A stretch of DNA of 64,000 bases from Mobilicoccus caccae (GCF_030161635.1 NZ_BSUO01000001.1:2833199-2897198); one strand, 5' to 3'. Shown: positions 34,454-43,212, numbered from the stretch's first letter. Notes: a model not told the origin generated them from the sequence alone. Translations and numbers: made by a program.

Positions 34454-35294
34454 ACACACGACGACGCCAGTTGTTGAGCCGCAGCGGCCCGCCTTTGGTC
34501 GAGGGGAACACGAGGTCCTCACCGCCCCTCCCCCGGCACACCTCCACGAGGTAGCCCATGAGCACGGGCGGCACGGGGACGCTGCGGGTCTGGTGTGTCT
34601 TGGGGGTCGACCACACGAGTGACGAGCCGACGACGGTGACGCTCTCGGCGATGACGAGACGATTGCGGGCGGGGTCGACGCGCTTGACCTTCAGCGCGGC
34701 GAACTCCCCGAAACGGATGCCGGTCAGCCCCAGGACGAGCAGCTCCAACCCATGTGCTCCCGCGGCCTCGACGAGGCGACTGAGCTCGGCGGGGCTGAGG
34801 AAACGGGGATCATGGCGGGTCTGCTTGGGCAGTCTGACGCCCTTGGTCGGGTTGGCACCGATGCGGTGATCGGCCGCGGCCGCCTCGAAGATCATCGAGG
34901 TCACCAGGTACACCTTCCGGACCTGACCGGGGGACATCCCGCCGGAGACGAGATCGCCGATCCACGCCGCGACGTCGGAGCGCGCAACCTTGGCGAGCGG
35001 CCACGGCCCCCACTGTGGGATGACGTGCGTCCGCGCGACCTCGCGGTAGCGAAGGGCCGTGCTCGGCTTGAGGTGACCGAGGCCGGCCATCCACGTCTCG
35101 GCGAACTGGGCGAACCGCAGCTTCCCGGCAGCCGGGTCGATGTACGTGCCGCGGTTCATCTGAGTCTGCAGTTCCGAGAGAAACCGTTCGGCATCGACCT
35201 TGCGCTTGAACGACTTCTTGCGCTGCGCGCCTGCGGGGTCACGCCATCGGGCAAGCCACATGCCGTCGCGCGTGTTCTTCACGACCTGAGCCAT
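34454..35294 (-). pseudogene. Tyrosine integrase of AICE2 (Int2), N-terminal part
   Basis: Starts at ATG 35294, which overlaps nothing but follows xis2 by one base. AP2-like arm-binding start (DGMWLARWRDPAGAQRKKSF), SAM-like core domain, then TGIRFGEFAALKVK with the first catalytic Arg and TPKTHQTRSVPVP. It is cut at LRLNNWRRRV by the transposon; the HxxR and Tyr are on the fragment at 29666. Reconstructed length 374 residues. Confidence 0.91.
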
Positions 35295-35295
35295 G

Positions 35296-35517
35296 TCAGG
35301 CCACCTTGGACGCTGCCCAGGTCCGCACGGACGAGGGGTCGAAACGCAGGTGCTTGCCGAGGCGCATGCAGGGCGGCCCCTCGCCCCGATGGCGCCACTG
35401 ATAGATGGTCGGGACCGAAACGCCGAGAAAGGCCGACACGTCGTCGATCGTCCACAGACGGTCACAGTCGAGGGCAGGAGCGGTGAACTCCAGGGGAAGG
35501 GCGGGCTGCCGGGCCAT
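35296..35517 (-). CDS. xis: Excisionase-like HTH protein (Xis2)
   Basis: 73 residues from ATG 35517. HTH_17 type: RLWTIDDVSAFLGVSVPTIY followed by WRHRGEGPPCMRLGKHLRFD. Immediately upstream of int2 in the same direction, as in AICE1. Intact, but its recombinase partner is broken. Confidence 0.88.
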   Translation of the reverse strand: MARQPALPLEFTAPALDCDRLWTIDDVSAFLGVSVPTIYQWRHRGEGPPCMRLGKHLRFDPSSVRTWAASKVA

Positions 35518-35528
35518 GGGGGTTCCTC

Positions 35529-37109
35529 TCACGTCGTTGTGCGGGCGGGAGCATCGGCGCGCCACCTCGCGTACTCCCTTGCTCGGGCGGCCGATGCCTC
35601 CGCCAGGGCGGCATCCCCGGGGCGCGGCCAGCCGGTCCCCGCGTACTCCCACGCTCCGATCACGAGAGTGGTCTCGTCTTCGTCGGCGAGGAGGCGGGTT
35701 TCAAGGTCCCGCACGTCGAGCTGCGAGCCGTTGCGCGCTGCTTCGGCAACCAACCGCTGATACCGCTGCCGTGCGCGTCGCAAGCGTCCGAGAGTCACCG
35801 AGTAGCGACGGGACTTGGTCGAGAAGTGCCCGCGAAACCCGAGCATGTGTGCCCACTTACCGAGTAGGCGGTAGTAGTCGAGCCCCGTCCGGAGGTCGAC
35901 GGGCACAGAGCGTGTGCCGACGCCGGCGCGTCGATGCTCGTCGCGGTCCCTCGCGAGGTCGGCGAGGCGGTGGCACTCGGCTTCCAGGCGGCGCAAGTGC
36001 GGTTTCGCGTCGCTGCGGTCGGTCGTCGTTCCGGCGTCCTTGGTGGCGTACTTGGCCAGGTATCCCGCGACCTGCTCAGGGGTGAGTTCGTCCCTCGTCC
36101 GCAGGTGCGCGGGGCCGTGTGTGACGATGCGGACGTCGAGCTGAGTTCCCCACGCCAGAACGCGCACGGTGCCGCCGTCATCGACCGGCGGAGCCGAGAC
36201 GGACACCGTTCGAGCAGCCCCGCGCAGCAGGTCGGCGAGGGTGTCCGCGTCCAGTGGTGCCGGACTGCCAGGGCCGGCCGTCCCGTCGAGACGGATCAGC
36301 GCATGGAAGTGCACGAGGCCGCGAGCCTGGTACTCGGCAACCTTGGCGAACTGCACCGAGCAGGTGTCCGTGAGGGCACGCTCCTTCACCCCCAGGCGTC
36401 CGGCGAGGGCGCGGCGCAGGGCAATGGTGGTCCGCCGCCACAGCTCGGGAGCATGCCACTGCCAGACGACGGCCGTAGTCCAGTCGTAGCAATCCCAGCA
36501 GAGGGGCGAGCCCACCACCTGGTCGCCGTCAGCATGTGCCGCGTTGCACGACAGCCGAACCCCGTGGGGGCAGCGTTCGACGCGGTCGCCAGAACGAGGG
36601 CGACACTTGGCGCCGTCCGCACGGACACCATGAACATGGCCGAGGGACGGTGCCGTGAAGGTGGCGAAGAGAAGGGGTGCCGACGCAACCTCGGCCGGGA
36701 CGGTCTTCCCACCGACGACCCCGGATCGGATCAGTTCGAAGGTGTCGCGCGCGTACGTGCGGGAGCATGCGGGGCAGACATGGGCGCGTCGGTTGCCGCA
36801 GGGGGTGAGGAGCACCCCGAGGGGTGCGTCCCTCGACGAGAACCGGGACAGCACCTCACCCGTGACGCGGTCGACGGTGGTCGAGGAGCCGTGCAGGTGA
36901 ACGGGACGGCGGCAGTTGCCCACGGACGCAAGCGCGTCTGCGAATGCGTCGGCCGTCCCGTCCAGGAGGCGGGACAGGATGCCGACGTGGTCCGAGGACG
37001 ACAGGCTGGACAGGTCCAGCGGAGCATCCTCGCCATGGCCAGGGAACCCCCGGCGTGTGTCGGGGATGCCCCACTGCAGGTGTCCAGAGAAGTCATGCCG
37101 CGAACCCAC
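35529..37109 (-). CDS. Rolling-circle replication initiator, RepSA-like (Rep2)
   Basis: 526 residues from GTG 37109, overlapping the 3' end of wbl. HUH motif VHFHALIRLDG, Tyr helix YLAKYATKDAG, Cys-rich CGNRRAHVCPACSRTY and CWDCYDWTTAVVWQWHAPEL. Homologous to Rep1 but with different N- and C-terminal stretches. Uninterrupted, so AICE2 could replicate if excised. Confidence 0.92.
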   Translation of the reverse strand: MGSRHDFSGHLQWGIPDTRRGFPGHGEDAPLDLSSLSSSDHVGILSRLLDGTADAFADALASVGNCRRPVHLHGSSTTVDRVTGEVLSRFSSRDAPLGVLLTPCGNRRAHVCPACSRTYARDTFELIRSGVVGGKTVPAEVASAPLLFATFTAPSLGHVHGVRADGAKCRPRSGDRVERCPHGVRLSCNAAHADGDQVVGSPLCWDCYDWTTAVVWQWHAPELWRRTTIALRRALAGRLGVKERALTDTCSVQFAKVAEYQARGLVHFHALIRLDGTAGPGSPAPLDADTLADLLRGAARTVSVSAPPVDDGGTVRVLAWGTQLDVRIVTHGPAHLRTRDELTPEQVAGYLAKYATKDAGTTTDRSDAKPHLRRLEAECHRLADLARDRDEHRRAGVGTRSVPVDLRTGLDYYRLLGKWAHMLGFRGHFSTKSRRYSVTLGRLRRARQRYQRLVAEAARNGSQLDVRDLETRLLADEDETTLVIGAWEYAGTGWPRPGDAALAEASAARAREYARWRADAPARTTT

Positions 37110-37423
37110 CCACGTCGGCGATGTGGTCGAGGTCGAGGGCGGCCTGCACCCCCAACAGGCGACCGGAGCGTGTGATCAGCGGTCGCCAGGTCACCGGGAC
37201 GGCGGCGGCGGGGTCGACGGCCGTGGGATCACGGTCGGTGCCGGCCCACCATCCCCCTGACGTCGAGGGCATCGACGGCGGCCAGGCACTCGAACAACGC
37301 CGGACATGTCTGACAGACCGCGGCCATCGTCACGGCCTGCCATTGCGTCACGTCGATGCTGTCGCTGGTCCACGGAAGGTCTAGGCGGTCCGCACACGCA
37401 GGGCGGTTGTTCCAGGTGATCAC
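37093..37423 (-). pseudogene. WhiB-like protein, one frameshift at its conserved G/W turn
   Basis: Starts at GTG 37423 (AAAGGAGAAGG upstream), overlapping the tra2 stop. Cys pattern NNRPACADRLDLPW...VCQTCPALFEC is the four-Cys iron-sulfur set of Wbl proteins. The frame ends early at VRGMVGRHRP; removing one G from the run at 37253-37257 (C5 on +) gives GGWWAGTDRDPTAVD, the expected Wbl G/W turn, and runs on to a TGA at 37093, overlapping rep2. Probably a redox-sensitive regulator of the operon. No counterpart in AICE1. Confidence 0.78.
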
Positions 37424-37614
37424 GCGGCCTTCTCCTTTCGCGGTGTGGCGGAGGGATGCGGAATGACCTCGCCGACCACGTCGACGCCGGCTGCTCCATC
37501 TGCCTGAATCCTCGGGGCCGGGGAAGTGGCGGCGATGCCGGCGGCAACGCGGTCTCGGTACATCGCGTAGGAGGTGAAGTAGAGGCGGACACGACGAATG
37601 CCGGCACCGGGTGA
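37420..37614 (-). pseudogene. FtsK-type transfer ATPase of AICE2 (Tra2), C-terminal tail
   Basis: Reads SPGAGIRRVRLYFTSYAMYR to KEKAA and stops at 37420, coupled to wbl by GTGA. It starts at the target copy 37607-37614 and completes the N-terminal part at 39055-40545 in frame after removal of the IS256-type element (561 residues in total). The VRLYF strand matches VRFRFFF at the same place in Tra1. Confidence 0.85.
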
Positions 37615-39046
37615 AGTTGAGTCCCCGATAGTGGTGTAGCGCGGTCGCTGTCCTCGTCCCGGTAGTGGACGTGGGTGCGGCCACCGCGTGATCCTTCGAG
37701 TCAGCCTTCCACAGAATCCTCGAACGGAGTCATCACGATGACCGCACCACACATTGTCGACCCTGCCGGCCTGCTCAGTGAAGCCCTGTCCGAAGCATCG
37801 CCGGACCTGATGCGCAGCCTGCTGCAGACCATGATCAACGCGTTGCTGTCCGCGGACGCCGACGCGGTGGTCGGGGCCGAGTACGGCCAACCCAGCGCCT
37901 CGCGGACGGCGCAACGCAACGGCTACCGCCACCGCGACCTCGATACCCGCGTCGGGACCGTGGATGTCGCGATCCCGAAGCTGCGGCAAGGCACCTACTT
38001 CCCGGAGTGGCTCCTCGAGCGCCGCAAGCGGGCAGAGTCCGCGCTGATCACCGTCGTCGCCGACTGCTACCTCGCCGGAGTGTCCACCCGCCGCATGGAC
38101 AAGCTCGTCAAGACGTTGGGGATCGACTCGCTGTCCAAGTCCCAAGTCTCACGGATGGCGAGTGATCTGGACCAGATCGTCGAGGACTTCCGCCACCGGC
38201 CCCTGGCCGACGCAGGGCCGTTCACGTTCGTGTCCGCGGACGCGCTGACGATGAAGGTCCGCGAAGGCGGACGCGTGGTCAACGCCGTCGCGCTGATCGC
38301 GGTCGGTGTCAACGCCGACGGGCACCGCGAAGTCCTCGGGCTCCGCATCGCGACCAGTGAAACCGGGCCGGCGTGGAACGAGTTCTTCGCCGACCTGACC
38401 GCCCGCGGCCTGACCGGCGTCCGCTTGGTCACCTCCGACGCCCACCAAGGCCTGGTCGAGGCCATCGCGGCGAACCTGCCCGGCGCGACCTGGCAACGCT
38501 GCCGCACCCACTACGCCGCGAACCTGATGTCGGTGACCCCGAAGAGTATGTGGCCGGCCGTGAAAGCGATGCTGCACAGCGTGTACGACCAGCCCGGCAA
38601 GGACGCCGTCCAGGCGCAGTTCGACCGGCTGCTGGACTACGTCGACGGGAAGCTGCCCGAGGTCCACGAGCACCTCGACGCCGCCCGCGCGGACATCCTC
38701 GCCTTCACCGCCTTCCCCAAAGACGTGTGGAACCAGATCTGGTCGAACAACCCCGCCGAACGCCTCAACCGCGAGATCCGCCGCCGCACCGACAGCGTGG
38801 GGATCTTCCCCCACAGGGCAGCGATCGTGCGCCTGGTCGGAGCCGTCCTGGCCGAGCAAACCGATGAATGGGCCGAAGGACGCCGCTACCTCGGCCTCGA
38901 CGTCCTCGCCCGCTGCCGCATCAACCTCATCACCGACACCGACACCGACACCGGCCCCGAGATCGGAGGCGACAACCTGCCCGCCCTCACAGCCTGACCC
39001 CCCACGAAGGAACACCCACCGCTACACCACTACCCGGGACTTGACC
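37615..39046. mobile_element. IS256-family insertion sequence in tra2
   Basis: 1432 bp. Ends AGTTGAGTCCCCGATAGTGG and (reverse) GGTCAAGTCCCGGGTAGTGG share TAGTGGTGTAGCG further in. 8-bp target duplication CCGGGTGA (37607-37614 and 39047-39054). One rightward transposase gene, opposite to tra2. Confidence 0.92.
37738..38997 (+). CDS. IS256-family transposase
   Basis: 419 residues from ATG 37738 with GGAG upstream. Mutator-type features: NGYRHRDLDTRVGTVDVAIP, LYLAGVST-like segment CYLAGVSTRRMDKLVKTLG, DALTMKVREGG (first Asp), LVTSDAHQGLVEAI (second Asp), WQRCRTHYAANLM, and WSNNPAERLNREIRRRT with the catalytic Glu. Appears intact. Confidence 0.94.
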   Translation: MTAPHIVDPAGLLSEALSEASPDLMRSLLQTMINALLSADADAVVGAEYGQPSASRTAQRNGYRHRDLDTRVGTVDVAIPKLRQGTYFPEWLLERRKRAESALITVVADCYLAGVSTRRMDKLVKTLGIDSLSKSQVSRMASDLDQIVEDFRHRPLADAGPFTFVSADALTMKVREGGRVVNAVALIAVGVNADGHREVLGLRIATSETGPAWNEFFADLTARGLTGVRLVTSDAHQGLVEAIAANLPGATWQRCRTHYAANLMSVTPKSMWPAVKAMLHSVYDQPGKDAVQAQFDRLLDYVDGKLPEVHEHLDAARADILAFTAFPKDVWNQIWSNNPAERLNREIRRRTDSVGIFPHRAAIVRLVGAVLAEQTDEWAEGRRYLGLDVLARCRINLITDTDTDTGPEIGGDNLPALTA

Positions 39047-40545
39047 CCGGGTGATTCGACGAGAGCCATGCCGGGGGCGAAATCCCGTACAGCGTGGACG
39101 TGATCACGGGTGATGCCGTCGTGAAGCATGGCGACGGCATCACCGTTGTCGACGCGCAGGGTGAGCCGAAGTGCGAGGTTCATCCGGTCGTCGGTGGCAA
39201 GCGCGTCGGCGCTCATGCGCTGGGCGAGGACCAGAACGAAGAGACCGACCTTCGCTCCCTCCTTGACGAGTCGCCCGAGGGCGGCTGCGAGGCGAGGGGC
39301 GAGCCGCTCCCCTGCCTTGGCGCCGGTTTCGTTGTCGAGAGCCTTCGCTGCGGCGAGCAGACCGGGGTACTCCTCCATGACGACCCATACCGCCGGGGCC
39401 GACGCCGTGAAGGTCGTGATCTTGTCGACGCCCGACGAACGCAGAACGCGAATGCGGGTGTCCATGAGGGTCACGAGGTCGGACATCACGGCTACGGCGT
39501 GCGTGATGTCGTCACGAGACGTTCCGGTGGCGATGAGCGCTCCCCCACGCCCGCCGTTCTCGCTCGTGAACGGCCCGAGCAGCAGCCCCGAGGGGTCGAC
39601 TCCGGTGACGATCACGTCGGGCCGGTGGGCAAGAGCCGCGAGAAGCGTGTAGCAGGCGGACGACTTGCCGGAGCGGGTAGCACCCTGCATGCCGGCGTGC
39701 GCGGTGCCGTACGGGTTGAGCGCCACAGACCGACCGTGTTCATCGCGGCCCAGGACGACGGCCCAGGGGTCCGACGTGTACGGATCCGCCGCCGGCGCCC
39801 GACGCACCACCGCACCTACTGGGCGAGGCATTCCGGGCGAGGTCCGCACCGTCATGCCACCACGACGGCCGGGGGCGGGAACAGCAGAGGCGTGATCGAG
39901 GGAGGTGATGGTCCCCCGCCTGGCGTCGGGGTCGGGGGCGACGATCTCCTGAGCCAGAGGATCGCGGCGAAGGACATCGAGAAGCACCCAACCCGGCCTA
40001 CCCGTCTCGCGCACGGTGACGGCATGCGCGGTGAAGGTGGCCGCCAAGGAGGCGGAAGCATCGCGCCACGTCGACAAGGTCTGCCCCGGCGCCATACGAA
40101 CCAGCAGGACGTCGATGCCGTTCGCGGTACGGGTATGGCGCACGAGGCCCGGTGTGTGCGTAGCGGTTCCGATCCGTGGGGCGAGATGCGCTGCGTGGCA
40201 GGCGGTGTCCCACCGGGGGCGATAGACGAGGACACGGAATGCCTGCCCGGTTGCCGCCGTGGTCAGACCCCGAAGGGTCCCAGGCCGGTACCGGGCAAGA
40301 ACGGCGCCGGCGGCCGCCACGAGGAGAACCAAGGTGGAGGCCACCACGTAGTGCCCGGCTGTGAGGAGGCCGGCCCAGCCCCCGATCAGTGCGGCCGCAA
40401 CCACCAGCAGCGGCGCATGCATGGCCACGCCAAGGAGGGCACCGACGGCGCGGACCACGCTCACCAGGGCGCGAGCCCCGGCACCGGCACTTGAGTGCTC
40501 CACGCGAACAGCGACGGGGGCCGTGACATGGCTGGCGGCGAACAT
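39047..40545 (-). pseudogene. FtsK-type transfer ATPase of AICE2 (Tra2), main part
   Basis: From ATG 40545, overlapping the small membrane gene stop (TGATG). Two membrane helices (LLGVAMHAPLLVVAAALIGG and VVASTLVLLVAAAGAVL), LLVRMAPGQTLS, Walker A QGATRSGKSS, Walker-B-like VWVVMEEYPGLL (Glu-Glu rather than Asp-Glu) and most of the ATPase. As it stands it ends VKSRVVV at a stop within the IS. Only the last strand and tail are missing, so partial function cannot be excluded. Confidence 0.87.
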
Positions 40546-40757
40546 CACGCGGCGCCCAACGACGAGAAGGCGCTGACGAGGCCCTGACTGATCTGCGTAA
40601 CTGCGGACATGACGGGCCTCCCCAAGCTCGTGGAAGCGAGGGTGAGGCCGAGCACGAGACCCAGGACGGTGGAGCCTGCCCGCGCGGCACGGGTCTTGAG
40701 GGCGATGAGCGTGATGACGAGAACGACAACGAACAGGGGCGCGTTGATCATCGTCAC
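40545..40757 (-). CDS. Small membrane protein of the AICE2 transfer operon (SpdB-like position)
   Basis: 70 residues from GTG 40757 (overlaps the pra stop as GTGA; ATG 40751 also fits). Two hydrophobic stretches: APLFVVVLVITLIAL and TVLGLVLGLTLAST. Spread-type small membrane proteins occupy this place in Streptomyces AICEs; sequence similarity is too weak to assign. AICE1 has no equivalent between pra and tra. Confidence 0.7.
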   Translation of the reverse strand: MTMINAPLFVVVLVITLIALKTRAARAGSTVLGLVLGLTLASTSLGRPVMSAVTQISQGLVSAFSSLGAA

Positions 40758-41182
40758 GCCGCCTTCTCAGCCGTGGGAGGCGTCTTCCGCCCGGCACCCG
40801 GTGCGGCGAGGGCGTCAGCCTTGAACGACCAGGCGATGCGGGGCCGGCTGCCCGAGTCGTCGACCCACGGCAGGGCCGTCAGCCCGACGAACTCGATGGC
40901 GGTGAACGGGAAAGGGGTGTCGTTCGAGGGCGGCACCGGCTGGTGGGTCGCCGCGATCTTGACCGTGATGGTCTTGTCCCTCTTGCCCGCCTGCTCATCG
41001 GCGTCCAGGACCGGGACGGACCAGAGCGGGAGGCCCGTGTCCTTGTCGAGCTGCTGCGGGCGCGACCCGTCGGGGCGGGCGGGGGCGTTGAAGTCGCTCA
41101 CCGGTTCGACTGCCCCGACAAGCCACGCACCCGCGGGGAACACGTCGGCGTGCTGGACGGGGAAGCGCTTCTGAATGGCCAT
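40754..41182 (-). CDS. Pra-like activator (AICE2)
   Basis: 142 residues from ATG 41182. FPVQHADVFPAGAWLVGAVE, DKDTGLPLWSVPVLDADEQA, ATHQPVPPSND and RPRIAWSFKADAL align through their length with the AICE1 protein at 24000. First gene of the leftward AICE2 operon. Confidence 0.83.
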   Translation of the reverse strand: MAIQKRFPVQHADVFPAGAWLVGAVEPVSDFNAPARPDGSRPQQLDKDTGLPLWSVPVLDADEQAGKRDKTITVKIAATHQPVPPSNDTPFPFTAIEFVGLTALPWVDDSGSRPRIAWSFKADALAAPGAGRKTPPTAEKAA

Positions 41183-41319
41183 GATTGGTCTCCTTGATCG
41201 GCGCCCGTTGGTGGGCTGACACCAGAAGACCCCGGGGCCGAGGGACGCCGACACCACAGGGCTGGACGTTTGGGGACGTCTCTGAGAGGATTGAAACGTC
41301 CCCAAACGTCAGGTGCCCC
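41183..41319. promoter_or_regulatory. Divergent control region of AICE2 with a 15-bp palindromic operator pair
   Basis: GACGTTTGGGGACGT at 41265-41279 is the exact reverse complement of ACGTCCCCAAACGTC at 41296-41310. Each arm itself contains two ACGT words. It lies just upstream of the XRE start at 41320 and faces pra. AICE1 has the ACGTCCCnAAACGTC arm and only a GACGTC remnant of the other. Confidence 0.72.
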
Positions 41320-42105
41320 ATGCAGACGAACGAAAGACTCCGCGGCGCCATCGTGAGCGCCGGCCTCACCCCCGCCGACCTGGCCGAACGCGTGGAGGTC
41401 GACCCCAAGACGGTCGAACGGTGGATCACGACCGGCCGGGCCCCACACCGCGCGCATCGCCTCAAGGCGGCACACATACTCGGGCAAGACGATGTCTATC
41501 TGTGGCCCAGCACAGCGAACACCCGGCAGGCCGTCAGCGCCGCGCAGGCCGAGCTGGTCACGATGTACCCCAACCGTGGAGCCGTCCCCGCCGAGGAATG
41601 GTTCCGCCTCGCGCGCGAGGCGAGGGAGTCCATCGATCTCCTTGCCTTCGCTGCAAGCTTCCTCCACGACGGCCTTCCGGGATTCGCCGAACTACTCGCA
41701 GATCGAGCACGAGCGGGTGTGCGCGTGCGGCTTCTCTTCGGCGACCCGGCGTCCGCCGCGGTGGCCCTTCGTGGCGAGGAGGAGGGGATCGGCGACCTAC
41801 TCGGCAGCCGATGCGCGCTTTCATGGGCATACCTGCGAGCCCTCTTGGATACCCCCGGCATAGAAGCGCGCCAGCACGGAGCGACGCTATACAACTCCAT
41901 CTTCCGATTCGACGACACGGTGCTCGTCAACACCCACGCCTTCGGGGCGCCAGCCTCCCACTCCCCTGTGCTACACATCCAGCGCATCCCCGGCGGACGC
42001 CTGCACTCTCACTACTCTGCCAGCTTCGAACGGGTCTGGGCGTCGGCAATGCCCCTGACATCAAGCCCCCAGCCGCCTCGGGATGGCCCGAAGGCCCATA
42101 TCTGA
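41320..42105 (+). CDS. XRE-family regulator with C-terminal PLD-like domain (AICE2)
   Basis: 261 residues from ATG 41320. HTH NERLRGAIVSAGLTPADLAE and VDPKTVERWITTGRAPHRAH; C-terminal LLAFAASFLHDGLPGF, VRLLFGDPAS, RQHGATLYNSIFRFD and VLVNTHAFGAPASHSPVLHI. Same domain order as the AICE1 protein, roughly half identical by eye. Likely binds the adjacent palindromes. Confidence 0.86.
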   Translation: MQTNERLRGAIVSAGLTPADLAERVEVDPKTVERWITTGRAPHRAHRLKAAHILGQDDVYLWPSTANTRQAVSAAQAELVTMYPNRGAVPAEEWFRLAREARESIDLLAFAASFLHDGLPGFAELLADRARAGVRVRLLFGDPASAAVALRGEEEGIGDLLGSRCALSWAYLRALLDTPGIEARQHGATLYNSIFRFDDTVLVNTHAFGAPASHSPVLHIQRIPGGRLHSHYSASFERVWASAMPLTSSPQPPRDGPKAHI

Positions 42106-42199
42106 CCCCAGATACCTGGGTGCCCCGGCCAGCGTCAGCCGACCGGGGCAGGGACCCCTCGTACCGGCATGATCAGGTGCCGGCCCCAGGAGTTGCGCC

Positions 42200-42228
42200 C
42201 CTAGGGGAGAGTTGACGCCTCCCCTAGG
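42200..42228. promoter_or_regulatory. CCTAGGGGAG inverted repeat around a TTGACG -35-like box
   Basis: CCTAGGGGAG (42200-42209) and CTCCCCTAGG (42219-42228) are perfect inverted repeats around the TTGACG at 42212-42217. A TAGAAG hexamer at 42234-42239 gives a -10 at 16-nt spacing. Placed 58 nt before the orphan gene ATG at 42286. Looks like a repressed promoter; the regulator is unknown. Confidence 0.5.
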
Positions 42229-42285
42229 GTAGGTAGAAGACTACCTGTGCAATGTTCATACTACACGAAGGATTGGGGACATGCA

Positions 42286-43188
42286 ATGACCACGGTGCAG
42301 GTGTGGGCCGGAGTCGACGCGCGAGGAATTGCCTCTCTGAACGTCATGAGCGACAGCAGAATAAGCTGGGAGGATCCGAGAAGAAGCGGACAAGGTCAGC
42401 GTCCGCAATATCTCTACGACCAAGGCAAGAAGATATTTCATTGTCGCAATTACCCGCACATCTTCGCCTATTGCGGAGATTCGCTATTCGCAGCCCTAGC
42501 ATTATCTCAGCTCTCGGATCAAATTGATTCTGGCATAGTCTCGCCGCGCCAGGGGGGCCAATGGGGCGATGTAGTACATCAAGCGCTGGACAACCTTTTT
42601 GAGGGATACCCCACTCAGGTACTGGGCCCCTCCGTTACCATGCTCCACCTCAGCAGAAGTGGCGACCGGATGGAAGCTAAATTTCACCTGGAGTCGTACA
42701 CCTACAGGAATAGATACGACAGCGAGCAGCCTAGACGCGGGCGCTGGATACGGCATGCCTACGACCTAGCGGACGTGATGGAGGGATCGCGAACTTCTAA
42801 AGTGATCGAGGTCGCAGGCAGCGGCAGCCCGCACCTCCGCGAGATCCAGGCGTCACGCGGCCTCGACTCCACGGCCCGCGATACTAGCCGCCTAATTTTC
42901 GCTAATTTCATCGCCTGGCTCGACCAGGCCAATGGGCCGGAATCGCCCGACCCTCGCTCGGGAGGCGCGCCCCAGATGTGCCGGCTTATTCGCATCGGCA
43001 ACCCGCGACCCGTAGGCCTCGTTTATAACCGGCGCAAACACTTCGGAGGGGCGTCAATCCCCAAACCTACAGATACCCTCGAGGTGAGCTGGCATAACAA
43101 ACACTTTGAGATCGTGGACCCAAGAACCCGCAGAAAGAAGGCCAGGGCGCAAACGCATTCCGACCTTAAGGGAATGGCTCCTGGATAG
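42286..43188 (+). CDS. Orphan cargo protein resembling a proteasome-type Ntn hydrolase
   Basis: 300 residues from ATG 42286 (GGATTGGGG upstream; GTG 42247 would add 13). The N-terminus is Met-Thr-Thr-Val, then WAGVDARGIASLNVMSDSRI, KKIFHCRNYPHIFAYCGDSL; this Thr2/SDSR/GYCGD-like layout recalls proteasome beta/HslV-type Ntn hydrolases in which Thr becomes the nucleophile. The middle and C-terminus are unrecognised. Lower GC than its neighbours, in the variable slot of AICE2 between XRE and NUDIX. The enzymatic idea is inference. Confidence 0.62.
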   Translation: MTTVQVWAGVDARGIASLNVMSDSRISWEDPRRSGQGQRPQYLYDQGKKIFHCRNYPHIFAYCGDSLFAALALSQLSDQIDSGIVSPRQGGQWGDVVHQALDNLFEGYPTQVLGPSVTMLHLSRSGDRMEAKFHLESYTYRNRYDSEQPRRGRWIRHAYDLADVMEGSRTSKVIEVAGSGSPHLREIQASRGLDSTARDTSRLIFANFIAWLDQANGPESPDPRSGGAPQMCRLIRIGNPRPVGLVYNRRKHFGGASIPKPTDTLEVSWHNKHFEIVDPRTRRKKARAQTHSDLKGMAPG

Positions 43189-43206
43189 AACCCGTTCGTC
43201 TCCGCC

Positions 43207-43212
43207 TATAAT
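43207..43212 (+). promoter_or_regulatory. TATAAT -10 box for the AICE2 NUDIX gene
   Basis: A perfect TATAAT, rare in this GC context, ends 7 nt before the ATG at 43220 where MARIDYVDDP homology starts. Transcription would begin at or next to the ATG, giving a leaderless mRNA. No good -35 is visible. Confidence 0.5.
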
